Assembly (NCBI GenBank): GCA_003449495.1
Contig: DMHJ01000048.1
Location: forward strand, 2,749 to 16,312
Origin: Clostridiales bacterium UBA8153
GTDB taxonomy: Bacteria; Bacillota; Sulfobacillia; UBA8153
Direction: 5' to 3'
DNA: 13,564 nt
Shown here: positions 1 through 7,750 of the stretch, piece after piece
Layout: every line of letters starts with the position of its first letter
Numbering within the stretch: the first letter of the stretch is position 1
Made by a program: the position numbers and the translations under genes
The notes under the pieces: model-generated
Databases searched by the model: none
Seen by the model: only the letters and a program-made list of their open reading frames with translations
Told to the model about the DNA's origin: nothing

Positions 1-860
1 ACACCGGCACGGATCTGGGTGGCGCCATTAATGGATGCCACCTGTCCTTCCAAGGATTTCAGCAGGGCGAAGGTCTTATCGGCCATGTTCATGCGCCCGA
101 AGCCTTCGGTGATGACCACGGCGAACGGGATGTCCTCATGACCGGTGATGGCCACGCCGATATCGTAGCCGAGATACTCCACCAGGTCGCTATCTATGAT
201 CCCGCCCGCCACCAGGCCCGTCGCTCCCACTTCCGCGGCACGCTTCAGTGCATCCCGGGTGATCAGGGAGCCCCCCACCACCAATTTGCCGTTGTGCTCG
301 GGCTTGAGGCAGCTGCCCTCGAGGGCCTCGGTGGGATCGTTCACCGCCACGGCGATGCTTCCCCGGTGCTCGCCACCGATGCCGAAAATGCCCTGGATAT
401 AGCCGCCCTCGGTCTCCACCACCACGCCCTGTCCCGGCATGACCTCGGCAACCCTGCCTCTAATGTAGGCACTCACTTCTACGGGGACCGGCGGGGTTCT
501 CACGGTCACCTGCCCGGTGACTTGGGACACGTTCTCGATCACCCCGTTGACGCTGGAGCGAGCCCGGTGCTTGAACAACCCGAAGAACGTGGAGTACATG
601 GCGATGACTTCCCCTTCATTCACCGGGTCGCCTGCCTGCTTCAACATGACATCGGGTACGTCGGCCCCTTCCAGGCCGAGCATGTTGGCCACATTGATGG
701 TCAGGGCATCACCGGGAATGTTGGTGCGCGCCACCACCGTGCCGGGTTCGGTCAGTTCACCGGGCCTAACCAGGACGTCGCCGCGCAACGGTAGGCGGCG
801 CATCTTCCTTATCTTGCTGGATGCGGTCACCTTGAGACCCGGAGTGTATGCGTGGGCCAT
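1..860 (-). CDS. GlmL-associated barrel protein, copy A (3' end cut by window)
   Basis: Partial gene: 286 codons are visible and the C-terminus lies beyond base 1. The ATG at 860 is two bases after the stop of the upstream GlmL-like gene, so the two are almost certainly translated as a pair. It is clearly homologous to the gene at 4346-5701: shared blocks include RRLPLRGDVLV (residues 21-31), SVNGVIENV (103-111), GVVVE (145-149), IFGIG (158-162), KLVVGGSLIT (192-201), ITGHED (238-243) and SINGATQIRAG (277 onward). The pattern of short glycine turns and alternating beta strands (GD-V-xxGxxIA ... xNGVIENV) resembles barrel-sandwich/lipoyl-like folds, but no EAMKM- or DK-type modification lysine is present. 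It has one barrel segment where copy B has two. It has almost no cysteine (one, at 184), unlike copy B. I cannot name the family; a scaffold or adaptor for the ATPase is inference. Confidence 0.85.
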   Translation of the reverse strand, partial: MAHAYTPGLKVTASSKIRKMRRLPLRGDVLVRPGELTEPGTVVARTNIPGDALTINVANMLGLEGADVPDVMLKQAGDPVNEGEVIAMYSTFFGLFKHRARSSVNGVIENVSQVTGQVTVRTPPVPVEVSAYIRGRVAEVMPGQGVVVETEGGYIQGIFGIGGEHRGSIAVAVNDPTEALEGSCLKPEHNGKLVVGGSLITRDALKRAAEVGATGLVAGGIIDSDLVEYLGYDIGVAITGHEDIPFAVVITEGFGRMNMADKTFALLKSLEGQVASINGATQIRAG

Positions 861-862
861 CT

Positions 863-2755
863 CTAGTCACGCCCCTTTTGCCTGGCCTTCAGGCTGGCTA
901 CGGCCTCTTGCGGGTACATGTTGAGCGCCTCGAACCAACTCCACAGCTGGTGCGACCGCACGGTGCTGTCGGCAGCCAGTTCGAGGGGCCTCCCCCGGCA
1001 ATCCAGCACTACGCCGACCACTCCACCGTGCACCGTAGTGCGGGAGCTGTGGCCCATCCCCTGGCCCACGGTGAAATGGCGGGAAACGTGGATGTTGGCT
1101 TCGGCCTTCTCGCCGTCGGCCAGCGGTATTACCTTGATCTCACCGGCGTTGACCCGCTCAGACACTTGCTTACCGGTGGCCAGCGTCAGGTCGATGGACA
1201 AGCATTCGGTGCCCGCCCTGACCTTGCTGGGGCTGCCTACCGGAGCCACGGCCGTACCCAGACGGATGAGGCAGTCACGCTCGAACACCTCCATGGCGGC
1301 GCGGGGATGGATGGTCGACAAAATCCCCAGCTGGGGCATCATGAAGATGGAGTCCACCGCCAACATGGTGGTGCTTTCAGGCTGGAAGGCATCGAGCATC
1401 ATCAGGGCCGACTGGGCCCGGCGGGGGGCATGAGACAGTACGCCTCCCGACCCCACCAGGATCCCCAGCTCGGTGAGGTTGATGTAGGTGACATCGCTGC
1501 CCACCTGGTCGAACACTTCGCTGATGGTCCGTTGCCGCTGCACGCCGCGCAGTCCCACGGCCAGGCTCTTGTGGTGTTCAAAGGCCAGCCTCAGAGCTTC
1601 CCGGGCGATGGCCTGCTCAATGATGAGCTCCTCGAGGGTCTGCGGAATGGTGGTCGGTCGGATCATCTTATTGCGGATGCGGTTGCGCAAGTCGCCTTCA
1701 TCGATGTAGAAGGGCACCCAGCGCATGATGTTGGCCAGCCCGGCTTCTAGCAGCACGTTGCAGATGCTGTAGGACATGCCCAGGTTGGCCGAGACCGTGC
1801 GGTTGAAGAGCTCGCCGTGGTCGCCGAACACCGAGAACACGTCGGTGGTGGCGCCCCCAATATCCACCCCGATGACGTTAGTCTTATACTCCGTCGCCGT
1901 CGTCTGCATGCCGATGCCCACCGCTCCCGGCGTGGGCATGATGGGTATCGGGCTCCACTGCATGAGCTTGTTGTAGCCGGGCGCCTGGGCCATGACGTGC
2001 TCCATAAACAGATTGTGGATTTCCTCTCGTGCCGGCTGTAGCACTTCCCTTTCCAGCACCGGCCGTAAATTGTCCACGATGCGTAGGTCGGTCTTCTCGC
2101 CTAGAATGCCATTGATGTGGTCCCGCGCCTTGATGTTGCCTGCGAATATCACCGGTAGTTGAAAGCCCACGCCGAGCCTGGGCCTGGGATCCGCTGCGGA
2201 GATAAGCTCGGCGATCTCCACCACGTGGGTCAGAGTTCCCCCGTCTATGCCCCCAGACACTAAGAGCATATCGGGACGCAGTTGACGGATGCGCTGGATC
2301 TTCTGGTGCGGCTTGCGCCCATCATCTACGGCGATGGTGTCCATGACGATGGCACCGGCCCCCAGAGCCGCCCGCTGGGCGCTCTCAGCCGTCATAGTCT
2401 TGACCACCCCAGCCACCATCATCTGCAGGCCGCCGCCGGCGCTGGAGGTGGACATAAAGATATCCACCCCGCTACCATCAGGTTGCCGCGGCGTGATCAC
2501 CCCTTGCTCTGCCAGGAATCTCCTGCCGGTTAGCTCCTCGACCTCGCGGATGGCATTACGGGCACCGGCCGTTACATCCTCAAAGGGAGCTTCCACGGTG
2601 GTGGGAGCTTCGCCCCGCACGATCAAACGATACTCCCCGTTGACCTTCTCGATGAGGATGGCCTTGGTGGTCGTACTGCCGCAGTCCGTTGCCAAGATGG
2701 ATTCGATCTCCATATTGGCCAACGGCACACGGGTCTCACTGGAAGTCGCGGTCAC
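863..2755 (-). CDS. GlmL/MutL-family ASKHA ATPase, copy A
   Basis: Member of the glutamate-mutase-associated GlmL (MutL) family, which belongs to the actin/Hsp70/sugar-kinase ATPase superfamily. The family is thought to reactivate or chaperone adenosylcobalamin-dependent mutases; the target is not encoded here. Visible motifs, counted from the GTG start: phosphate-1 loop DCGSTTTK (24-31), a SSAGGGLQMMVAG block (104-116), phosphate-2 loop DIGGATTD (298-305) and adenosine loop GSGGVLSHAPR (436 on). At about 630 residues it is longer than clostridial GlmL (about 460), through a beta-rich C-terminal extension (from about 498) ending in GGVVGVVLDCRGRPLEL and a helical tail. Start: the open frame reaches a GTG at 2776, but an AAAGGAGGA site at 2764-2772 sits downstream of it, so the GTG at 2755 (10-base spacing) is preferred. 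An ATG at 2713 lacks a ribosome binding site. The barrel partner gene follows after 2 bases. Confidence 0.88.
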   Translation of the reverse strand: MTATSSETRVPLANMEIESILATDCGSTTTKAILIEKVNGEYRLIVRGEAPTTVEAPFEDVTAGARNAIREVEELTGRRFLAEQGVITPRQPDGSGVDIFMSTSSAGGGLQMMVAGVVKTMTAESAQRAALGAGAIVMDTIAVDDGRKPHQKIQRIRQLRPDMLLVSGGIDGGTLTHVVEIAELISAADPRPRLGVGFQLPVIFAGNIKARDHINGILGEKTDLRIVDNLRPVLEREVLQPAREEIHNLFMEHVMAQAPGYNKLMQWSPIPIMPTPGAVGIGMQTTATEYKTNVIGVDIGGATTDVFSVFGDHGELFNRTVSANLGMSYSICNVLLEAGLANIMRWVPFYIDEGDLRNRIRNKMIRPTTIPQTLEELIIEQAIAREALRLAFEHHKSLAVGLRGVQRQRTISEVFDQVGSDVTYINLTELGILVGSGGVLSHAPRRAQSALMMLDAFQPESTTMLAVDSIFMMPQLGILSTIHPRAAMEVFERDCLIRLGTAVAPVGSPSKVRAGTECLSIDLTLATGKQVSERVNAGEIKVIPLADGEKAEANIHVSRHFTVGQGMGHSSRTTVHGGVVGVVLDCRGRPLELAADSTVRSHQLWSWFEALNMYPQEAVASLKARQKGRD

Positions 2756-2812
2756 TAATAGAAGTCCTCCTTTCACGCGCTGTCTATCTCGACATCATTC
2801 TCTATCCTATAG

Positions 2813-3760
2813 TCAAATCCCTTCTGGCTTCAGCAGCTCAAGGCGCGGTGGAAGTGAGTTTAGCGGGTGCCGGTCCATTTTCTCCTGCAAGTCCCCGGAG
2901 AAGGCGCGTACGTACACCTGGGTGGACGACGCATCGCTATGCCCGGCGATCTCCTGCAAGGACCTAATGTCCATGCCCGCGCCGCACAAAAGCGCCAGAC
3001 AGGTGTGCCTGAGTTTGTGTACGGACAGTCTCCGCCCCACGAGCGACCTGGCGGCGATCTTGCCGAACACGTACTGCATGGAGCGAGCGGTCATGGGCCT
3101 GCCGGCTCTCCCCACAAAACAAAAATCGTGGTCCACAGCCGGCCGTACGTTCAGCCAGTCGGCAAAGGAGCGGGCGGCAACCGGCGTAAGCGGGACTACG
3201 CGCAACCGGCTACGCCGTCCCCTGATGGTCAGCCACCGGCCGGGGAGATTCAGGTCGCCCAGCCTGAGGTCGACCGCCTCCGACAGGCGGCACCCGCAAT
3301 GAAGGAACACCGACATGAGACAGTAATCGCGCTCGGGATGATGGCTGGCGGAGCGCACGGCTCCCAACAGCAACAGGGCCTCTTGGGCACTGAGGGCGTC
3401 GGGCGCCCGGCGGGCGAACTCCACGGCCGGTACCTGCCGGGCCGGGTTGCCCAAGACCACCCCGGTCTCACCCAAATACGTAAAGAAGGCCCGCAGTGCC
3501 GAAAGTTTCCTGGCCAATGAGCGCCGGTTGTTGCCGCGCTCTGCCCGGCAATGTTCGATAAAGGCAGCCACTACCGGTGGCGTGACTTGGGCCAGACTGC
3601 CCCAAGGCTCTATCCCGGCAGCAGTACTTGTGGCCAGAAACTGCAGGAAGAGCCGGGCGTCGTCCCGGTAGCCCTGGACGGTGCGGGCGGCGAGGCGCCC
3701 CTCAGCAGTGAGCCGGGCGCCAAAAGCAACCAAAGGACACCCAGGGGGACTCTGTGGCAT
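2813..3760 (-). CDS. XerC/XerD-like tyrosine recombinase with atypical active site
   Basis: A 315-residue site-specific recombinase with the usual two parts: an N-terminal SAM-like core-binding domain (about 10-105) and a C-terminal catalytic domain (about 120-290). Catalytic positions visible are Arg158 in GCRLSEAVDL, His248 and Arg251 in SVHKLRHT, His274 in IAGHSDASSTQ and the nucleophile Tyr283 in TQVYV. The beta-hairpin that normally reads GKGNKERVVPL reads GRRSRLRVVPL, so the lysine expected at 182 is arginine. A further 30 residues follow the tyrosine, ending in a Pro/Leu-rich tail. The ATG at 3760 has AAGGAG nine bases upstream. It lies between the 113-residue gene and GlmL copy A on the same strand. 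Role could be chromosome-dimer type resolution, integration of an element, or a local switch; no att or dif-like site was recognised nearby. Family call sure, function not. Confidence 0.9.
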   Translation of the reverse strand: MPQSPPGCPLVAFGARLTAEGRLAARTVQGYRDDARLFLQFLATSTAAGIEPWGSLAQVTPPVVAAFIEHCRAERGNNRRSLARKLSALRAFFTYLGETGVVLGNPARQVPAVEFARRAPDALSAQEALLLLGAVRSASHHPERDYCLMSVFLHCGCRLSEAVDLRLGDLNLPGRWLTIRGRRSRLRVVPLTPVAARSFADWLNVRPAVDHDFCFVGRAGRPMTARSMQYVFGKIAARSLVGRRLSVHKLRHTCLALLCGAGMDIRSLQEIAGHSDASSTQVYVRAFSGDLQEKMDRHPLNSLPPRLELLKPEGI

Positions 3761-3873
3761 TGGCTCTTACTCCTTGGAGCCCCCGGCGCCTTCAGCATGA
3801 GCGTATCACACGGCAGTCGCCCGGTACCGTCGAACCCCGTCGATGGCCCCCGGCGAACTGGTGCCTCCCCAGC

Positions 3874-4215
3874 TCAGCGTTTGGCCGCCTTGCGTTTCTG
3901 GCGGTCAGCCTTGTTCCGCTCCCGGAGCGCGCGCTCTTCCTCATCCTGCTTTCTGGCCAATTCCTCCAGCTTCTGCACCAGGCGATCGATGTTACCACGG
4001 TCTTCGAAGAAGAACGCGTACTCCTCGAAACTACTGAAGAACACTCCCACGATCGGGGAGAAGAAGTGCATGGCCTGGCTGCCCAAAAAGCTGATGGGAC
4101 GGTGCATCTCCAGGAAGATGATGGCAGGTGTGATCATGCCGAAATGGGCCACGCGTTCGGCGATGGCCTGGCAGATCTCATCCCGGCGCTCGGGGGTAAG
4201 GGGGTCTTTCGTCAT
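3874..4215 (-). CDS. Small protein of unknown function with charged helical tail
   Basis: A 113-residue protein with no recognised family. The first 25 residues look helical (TPERRDEICQAIAERV). The centre, about residues 28-70, is strikingly hydrophobic and aromatic (TPAIIFLEMHRPISFLGSQ, then FFSPIVGVFFSSFEEYAFFFED), and could be a membrane-dipping or buried segment. Residues about 73-113 are a charged Lys/Arg/Glu helix typical of a coiled coil (LVQKLEELARKQDEEERAL), ending RQKRKAAKR. There is a good ribosome binding site, GAGGGAG, about eight bases before the ATG at 4215, which argues for a real gene. It follows barrel partner B by 130 bases and precedes the recombinase by 113 bases. I infer a membrane-associated or complex-forming accessory protein; no enzyme motif is visible. 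Confidence 0.75.
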   Translation of the reverse strand: MTKDPLTPERRDEICQAIAERVAHFGMITPAIIFLEMHRPISFLGSQAMHFFSPIVGVFFSSFEEYAFFFEDRGNIDRLVQKLEELARKQDEEERALRERNKADRQKRKAAKR

Positions 4216-4238
4216 CTAGGCGCTCCCTCGTTTCGCAC

Positions 4239-4307
4239 AACCGGAACTGGGCCGAACACTTACGCTGTAGTCTGGCCTGAGCCTACCCCGGTGGTTAACC
4301 GGAACTG
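4239..4307. repeat. Pair of 11-base direct repeats before the 113-residue gene
   Basis: AACCGGAACTG occurs at 4239-4249 and 4297-4307, 58 bases apart start to start. The second overlaps CCGGT-GGTTA-ACCGG (4288-4302), a small stem. Both lie in the 130-base gap between barrel partner B and the small gene, where a promoter or recombinase site could be expected; no clear -35/-10 was seen. Confidence 0.5.
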
Positions 4308-4345
4308 ACTACCACTATGCGCCACACCGCCGGCGACCCGGGAAG

Positions 4346-5701
4346 TCAGAAAACCTCCACATTGGCGCGGGGGACGATGACCCGCTCTCCGCCGGACAAC
4401 TCCACTTCCAGCACGGGAACGCTGGCACCGGTTTCCACCGGGGCGGCTTCCCGGGGCACGGCCGCTACCCGGCCCGTGGCTCCGAAGTATGGCTCGCTGA
4501 TGACACGCACCCTCAGGCCGGGCGTGACCTCTTCATCAACATGCTGGGGTTTGGCCAGCTCCCCCTGGTGGTTGGGAAACGCCACAATGATCTCGGGACG
4601 GATGGCACCCGCGCGGATCTGGGTGGCCCCGTTGATGGAGGCCTCCATCCCATCCAAAGCCTTTAGAGCCTGGAACACCTCTTCGTGCATGGCCAGATGC
4701 CCAAACCCCTCCATAAGGATGAGGGTTGTGCCGATATCTTCCTGACCGGTGATCCCGACGCCTAGTCTCACGCCCAGTGACTTGATGATGTTCAGGTAGT
4801 TGGCCGTTCCGGTGATTACCCCCCGGCAACCTACGGTCAGTGCCTGCGCCAGGGCTTCGTCGGTGATGAAGGAACCGCCGATCACGATCTTTCCTTCCAG
4901 GTCCTCGGTGATCATCTCCTTGGTCAGAACCTGGTCTCCCCGGTCAACCAGGACCTTTAGTTCGCCGTGGGTCTCCCGGCCGACGCCGAAGATGCCGTTG
5001 ACTTTGACCGCCGGAACTTCCACCACCACGCCCCGCTGGGGCAGCACTTCGGTTACCGTCCCTTGCACGTATGCATTCACCGTCACCTGTTTGAATGGCC
5101 GGGCAATGGTGACGTATCCGGTCGTCGCGTTGACCTCGGATATCACACCGGAGATGGGGGCACGGGCGCATATGGCGAAGAACGCCGCCCCTTCGCCCTT
5201 CTTGGCAATGATCTGGGTGCGTTTGACCTCCTGGCCCACGGTGCGAAGCATGTATTTGGGCAGATCCTTAGGCTTGCATTTCAGCTCGAAGGCGCAGTCA
5301 AAGCTGATGGGAGGTTCCTCGCGGCCGAACTCCTCCCGCAGCACGATGCGCCCGGAGCGTTCCGAGATATCCTCGATGATCCCATCGGTAGGGGCTTCCA
5401 GGTCCTTACGACCGTAGAGACCTTGCTCGGTGGAACGGGCGATAACCTCCTTGGTCTTCACGCGGTCGCCGATCTTCTTGAGACAGCAGGCGTTGAGGTC
5501 GCACTCGTCTATACCCAAGAGCCTGGCCGCAGGTAGCACCCACGGGATGCCGGGTCTGAGGGCGATGCGGGCTACCACCGTGTCAGGCTCTACCCGGTCC
5601 CCTTTGTCCACCAAGACTTCACCCGGAAGCGGCAATCTGCGTATCTTCTTCACATTCTCCACGCGATACTCAGCGTTTGAAGAACCGGGACCTGAGCCCA
5701 C
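4346..5701 (-). CDS. GlmL-associated barrel protein, copy B
   Basis: Complete paralogue of the truncated gene at 1-860; about 451 residues from a GTG at 5701. That start has GAGGGGG eight bases upstream and puts 20 residues before RRLPL, exactly as in copy A. An ATG at 5725 is possible but has its SD-like bases touching the codon. Regions in order, counted from the ATG: RRLPLPGEVLVDKGD (29-43); a first barrel-sandwich-like unit with KIGDRV ... APTDGIIEDISERSG (84-125); a second with VGQEVKRTQIIA ... APISGVISEVNATTG (163-203); a glycine-rich GVVVEVPAVKVNGIFGVG segment (232-249); an alpha/beta region with IVIGGSFIT and ITGQEDIG (280-332); SINGATQIRAG (363-373); and a C-terminal SH3/KOW-like strand set (about 400-459). 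It carries a cysteine cluster, ECDLNACC (74-81), missing in copy A. It overlaps the preceding ATPase gene by 32 bases, indicating coupled translation. Function unknown; an adaptor or substrate-docking role is inference. Confidence 0.85.
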   Translation of the reverse strand: MGSGPGSSNAEYRVENVKKIRRLPLPGEVLVDKGDRVEPDTVVARIALRPGIPWVLPAARLLGIDECDLNACCLKKIGDRVKTKEVIARSTEQGLYGRKDLEAPTDGIIEDISERSGRIVLREEFGREEPPISFDCAFELKCKPKDLPKYMLRTVGQEVKRTQIIAKKGEGAAFFAICARAPISGVISEVNATTGYVTIARPFKQVTVNAYVQGTVTEVLPQRGVVVEVPAVKVNGIFGVGRETHGELKVLVDRGDQVLTKEMITEDLEGKIVIGGSFITDEALAQALTVGCRGVITGTANYLNIIKSLGVRLGVGITGQEDIGTTLILMEGFGHLAMHEEVFQALKALDGMEASINGATQIRAGAIRPEIIVAFPNHQGELAKPQHVDEEVTPGLRVRVISEPYFGATGRVAAVPREAAPVETGASVPVLEVELSGGERVIVPRANVEVF

Positions 5702-7577
5702 CTTGACGTCCCCCTCTCTCGTCATCCCCTTCTTGCACCCGGTGCTCCGCCTGGTAGCGGTTGACGTACTCCATGGGATATACGTTCAACGTCTCTATCC
5801 ACTCCGTCAGCTTCTTGATCCGGGAGGCGGCATCTGCCGGCATCTCAAAGGGCCGGCCACGCGCATCCAGGATCAATCCCACCAGTCCCCCCTGGACTTC
5901 GGCCGTGACGGGCTTACCCTTACCCTCTCCTACTTCGAACTGGGGTTTGGGGGTGATGGTGACTTTGGCTTTCTCCCCTACGCCCAGTTGGTAGCGCTTG
6001 AGCTCCCCGTAGACGATGTTGTGGCTGACCACTTGCCCGTCCGGGAACTCCACCTTCATTGCGCCCACGGGCTGGCCATCCTTGGCCTTACCTACCGGGG
6101 CAATGGAAGTGCCCAGGCGCACCAAGCAGTCTTTATCAAACACCTCGGAGGCGATCTCCGGATGGGTGGTAGAAAGCACGCCCAGGTGAGGCATCATGAA
6201 AATGCTGTCCACCGCCAGCTGGGTGATCCCTTCGGGCAAGAACGCATCTAGAAGCATGATGGCGGCCTGCTCGCGGCGAGGGGCATGAGAGAGGATGCCC
6301 CCCGAGCCGACCAGGATATCCAGGCCCAGCATCTCGATGATCTCCACCCCGCCAGACTTGAACATCTTCTGCTGGGTACGCCAGCCTGCCGTGATCACTT
6401 CCTTCTCCACCTTGCGGGCCAGGCTCCGGTGGTGGGCAAAGGACAAGCGCAGGGCCTCCCGGGCCATGGCCTGCTCTAGGATGAGCTGCTTGAGGGTCTG
6501 GGGAATGGTGGTCGGACGCACCATTTTATTGGCGATCCAGTCGGAAATGCTGGCCTCATCCACGCCGAAGGGAACCCACCGGAGGATGTTGTCAAAGCCG
6601 GCCTCTTCCAGGACGTTGGTGATGCTGTAGGACATGCCCAGGTTGGCGCTGACGGTGCGGGTAAAGATCCCGTTGAAGCTGGAGAACACATCGGTGGTGG
6701 CACCGCCGATGTCCACGCCGATGATGTTGGCGTCATACTGCTCGGCCATGACACTGATGATCCTGCCCACGGCGCCGGGCGTGGGCATGATGTCCACGTC
6801 CACCCACTTCATCAGCTGGCCGTAACCCGGAGCCTGGGCCATGACGTGGTTCATGAACAGGTCATGGATGGCCTCACGGGCGGGACCCAAGTTCTCCACA
6901 TCGTGGCGGGGGCGCAGGTTCTCACAGATGTGCACATCCAGCTCGGCACCAACGATGGCCAGCACCATATCCTGGGCATCGCGGTTGCCGGCAAAGACCA
7001 GTGGGAGCCGGTAGGTGCCGCCGAAGCGAGGTTGCGGGTTAGCCTGAACGATGGTCTCGGTCATGGCGGCGATATAGGTCACGGACCCGCCGTCTACGCC
7101 CCCGGACAGGAGGATGATATCCGGTCGCAGCTCGGTGATCCGCGTGATCTGTTCAGAGGTCGAACGGCCATCATCCACGGCGATAACGTCGAGGACTACG
7201 GCCCCCGCTCCCAACGCGGCCCGGTTGGCAGAACTGGCGCTGATCTCGCGTACCAGCCCGGCCACCATCATCTGCAGACCGCCACCGGCGCTGGAGGTGG
7301 ATACGTAGTAGTCCACACCGGTGTCGCCCGCCTTAGGCCTGATGATCCTTCCCGACTCGTCGAGGATGCGCCGCTGCAAAATCTCCTCGACCCTCCGGAT
7401 GGACTTCCTGACCCCGATCATCACGTTCTCCCAAGGGGTCTCCACCGTGGTCGGCATCTCACCGCGGGTGATGAGTCGATACTCGTGACCGCGCTTTTCA
7501 ATGAGGATTGCCTTGGTTGTGGTGCTGCCCACATCAGTAGCCAGGATGGAGTGAATCTGATTGTCGCCCGAGGTCAT
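5670..7577 (-). CDS. GlmL/MutL-family ASKHA ATPase, copy B
   Basis: Close paralogue of the gene at 863-2755, about 635 residues. Motifs from the ATG at 7577: phosphate-1 DVGSTTTK (15-22), SSAGGGLQMMVAG (95-107), phosphate-2 DIGGATTD (289-296), adenosine loop GSGGILSHAPR (425 on) and the C-terminal GGLVGLILDARGRPFE (563-578) extension shared with copy A. Shared unusual blocks such as HVMAQAPGY, DIMPTPGAVG and LGMSYSI confirm the pairing. Start: the frame is open to an ATG at 7613, but GGGAGGGG sits just before the ATG at 7577, and copy A also has only a short leader before SILATD. Known family role is assistance to B12-dependent mutases such as glutamate mutase; here no mutase is adjacent. The 3' end overlaps the barrel partner gene. 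The last 20 residues are basic and glycine-rich, absent from copy A. Confidence 0.9.
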   Translation of the reverse strand: MTSGDNQIHSILATDVGSTTTKAILIEKRGHEYRLITRGEMPTTVETPWENVMIGVRKSIRRVEEILQRRILDESGRIIRPKAGDTGVDYYVSTSSAGGGLQMMVAGLVREISASSANRAALGAGAVVLDVIAVDDGRSTSEQITRITELRPDIILLSGGVDGGSVTYIAAMTETIVQANPQPRFGGTYRLPLVFAGNRDAQDMVLAIVGAELDVHICENLRPRHDVENLGPAREAIHDLFMNHVMAQAPGYGQLMKWVDVDIMPTPGAVGRIISVMAEQYDANIIGVDIGGATTDVFSSFNGIFTRTVSANLGMSYSITNVLEEAGFDNILRWVPFGVDEASISDWIANKMVRPTTIPQTLKQLILEQAMAREALRLSFAHHRSLARKVEKEVITAGWRTQQKMFKSGGVEIIEMLGLDILVGSGGILSHAPRREQAAIMLLDAFLPEGITQLAVDSIFMMPHLGVLSTTHPEIASEVFDKDCLVRLGTSIAPVGKAKDGQPVGAMKVEFPDGQVVSHNIVYGELKRYQLGVGEKAKVTITPKPQFEVGEGKGKPVTAEVQGGLVGLILDARGRPFEMPADAASRIKKLTEWIETLNVYPMEYVNRYQAEHRVQEGDDERGGRQGGLRSRFFKR

Positions 7578-7638
7578 CCCTTCCCCTCCCCACTTATCGC
7601 CGCAAAGGACCAAAGAGTGCTCCTCCAGTTACCGAAAA

Positions 7639-7670
7639 TGCCCACTTGACCGGAGATGGGCAGGTGGGCA
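7639..7670 (-). terminator. Possible terminator or attenuator ahead of GlmL copy B
   Basis: On the minus strand TGCCCAC (7670-7664) pairs with GTGGGCA (7645-7639), and TTTTC follows at once. A second TGCCCA copy (7662-7657) can compete for the same partner, giving two exclusive stems. It may end the membrane-protein transcript or attenuate the ATPase operon. Confidence 0.4.
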
Positions 7671-7687
7671 CCTTACCGGACTCCCTC

Positions 7688-7715
7688 GACCCGGAAGCCG
7701 GGCGGCGACCGGGTC
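7688..7715. repeat. Inverted repeat GACCCGG/CCGGGTC
   Basis: Perfect 7-base arms (7688-7694 and 7709-7715) in the 241-base gap between the membrane-protein gene and GlmL copy B. A smaller CCCGG-aag-CCGGG hairpin (7690-7702) is exclusive with it. No role assigned; nothing else that looks coding was seen in 7578-7818. Confidence 0.4.
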
Positions 7716-7730
7716 CCAGGCGATCTACAT

Positions 7731-7750
7731 GCTGTTATTCGCTGTTATTC
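7731..7750. repeat. Tandem 10-base direct repeat
   Basis: GCTGTTATTC occurs twice without spacing, in the gap upstream of GlmL copy B. One helical turn per unit would suit a regulator site, but two copies are few and chance slippage is possible. Confidence 0.6.

Noticed and set aside
848..1750. 300-codon plus-strand open frame
   Set aside because: Antisense to the conserved ATPase motifs of GlmL copy A; its product is low-complexity His/Gly/Pro text typical of a shadow frame in GC-rich DNA.
2777..2812. TTTGACTATAGGATAG patch as a promoter for GlmL copy A
   Set aside because: A TTGACT hexamer is present on the minus strand, but no acceptable -10 lies 16-19 bases downstream.
2289..3302. 337-codon plus-strand open frame
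   Set aside because: Spans the antisense of two unrelated, well-supported minus genes (GlmL A and the recombinase); no ribosome binding site or recognisable domain.
1..7577. Recent DNA-level tandem duplication of the module
   Set aside because: Only short stretches of nucleotide identity remain between the copies and partner B carries an extra region, so the copies are old paralogues, not a recent repeat or assembly artefact.
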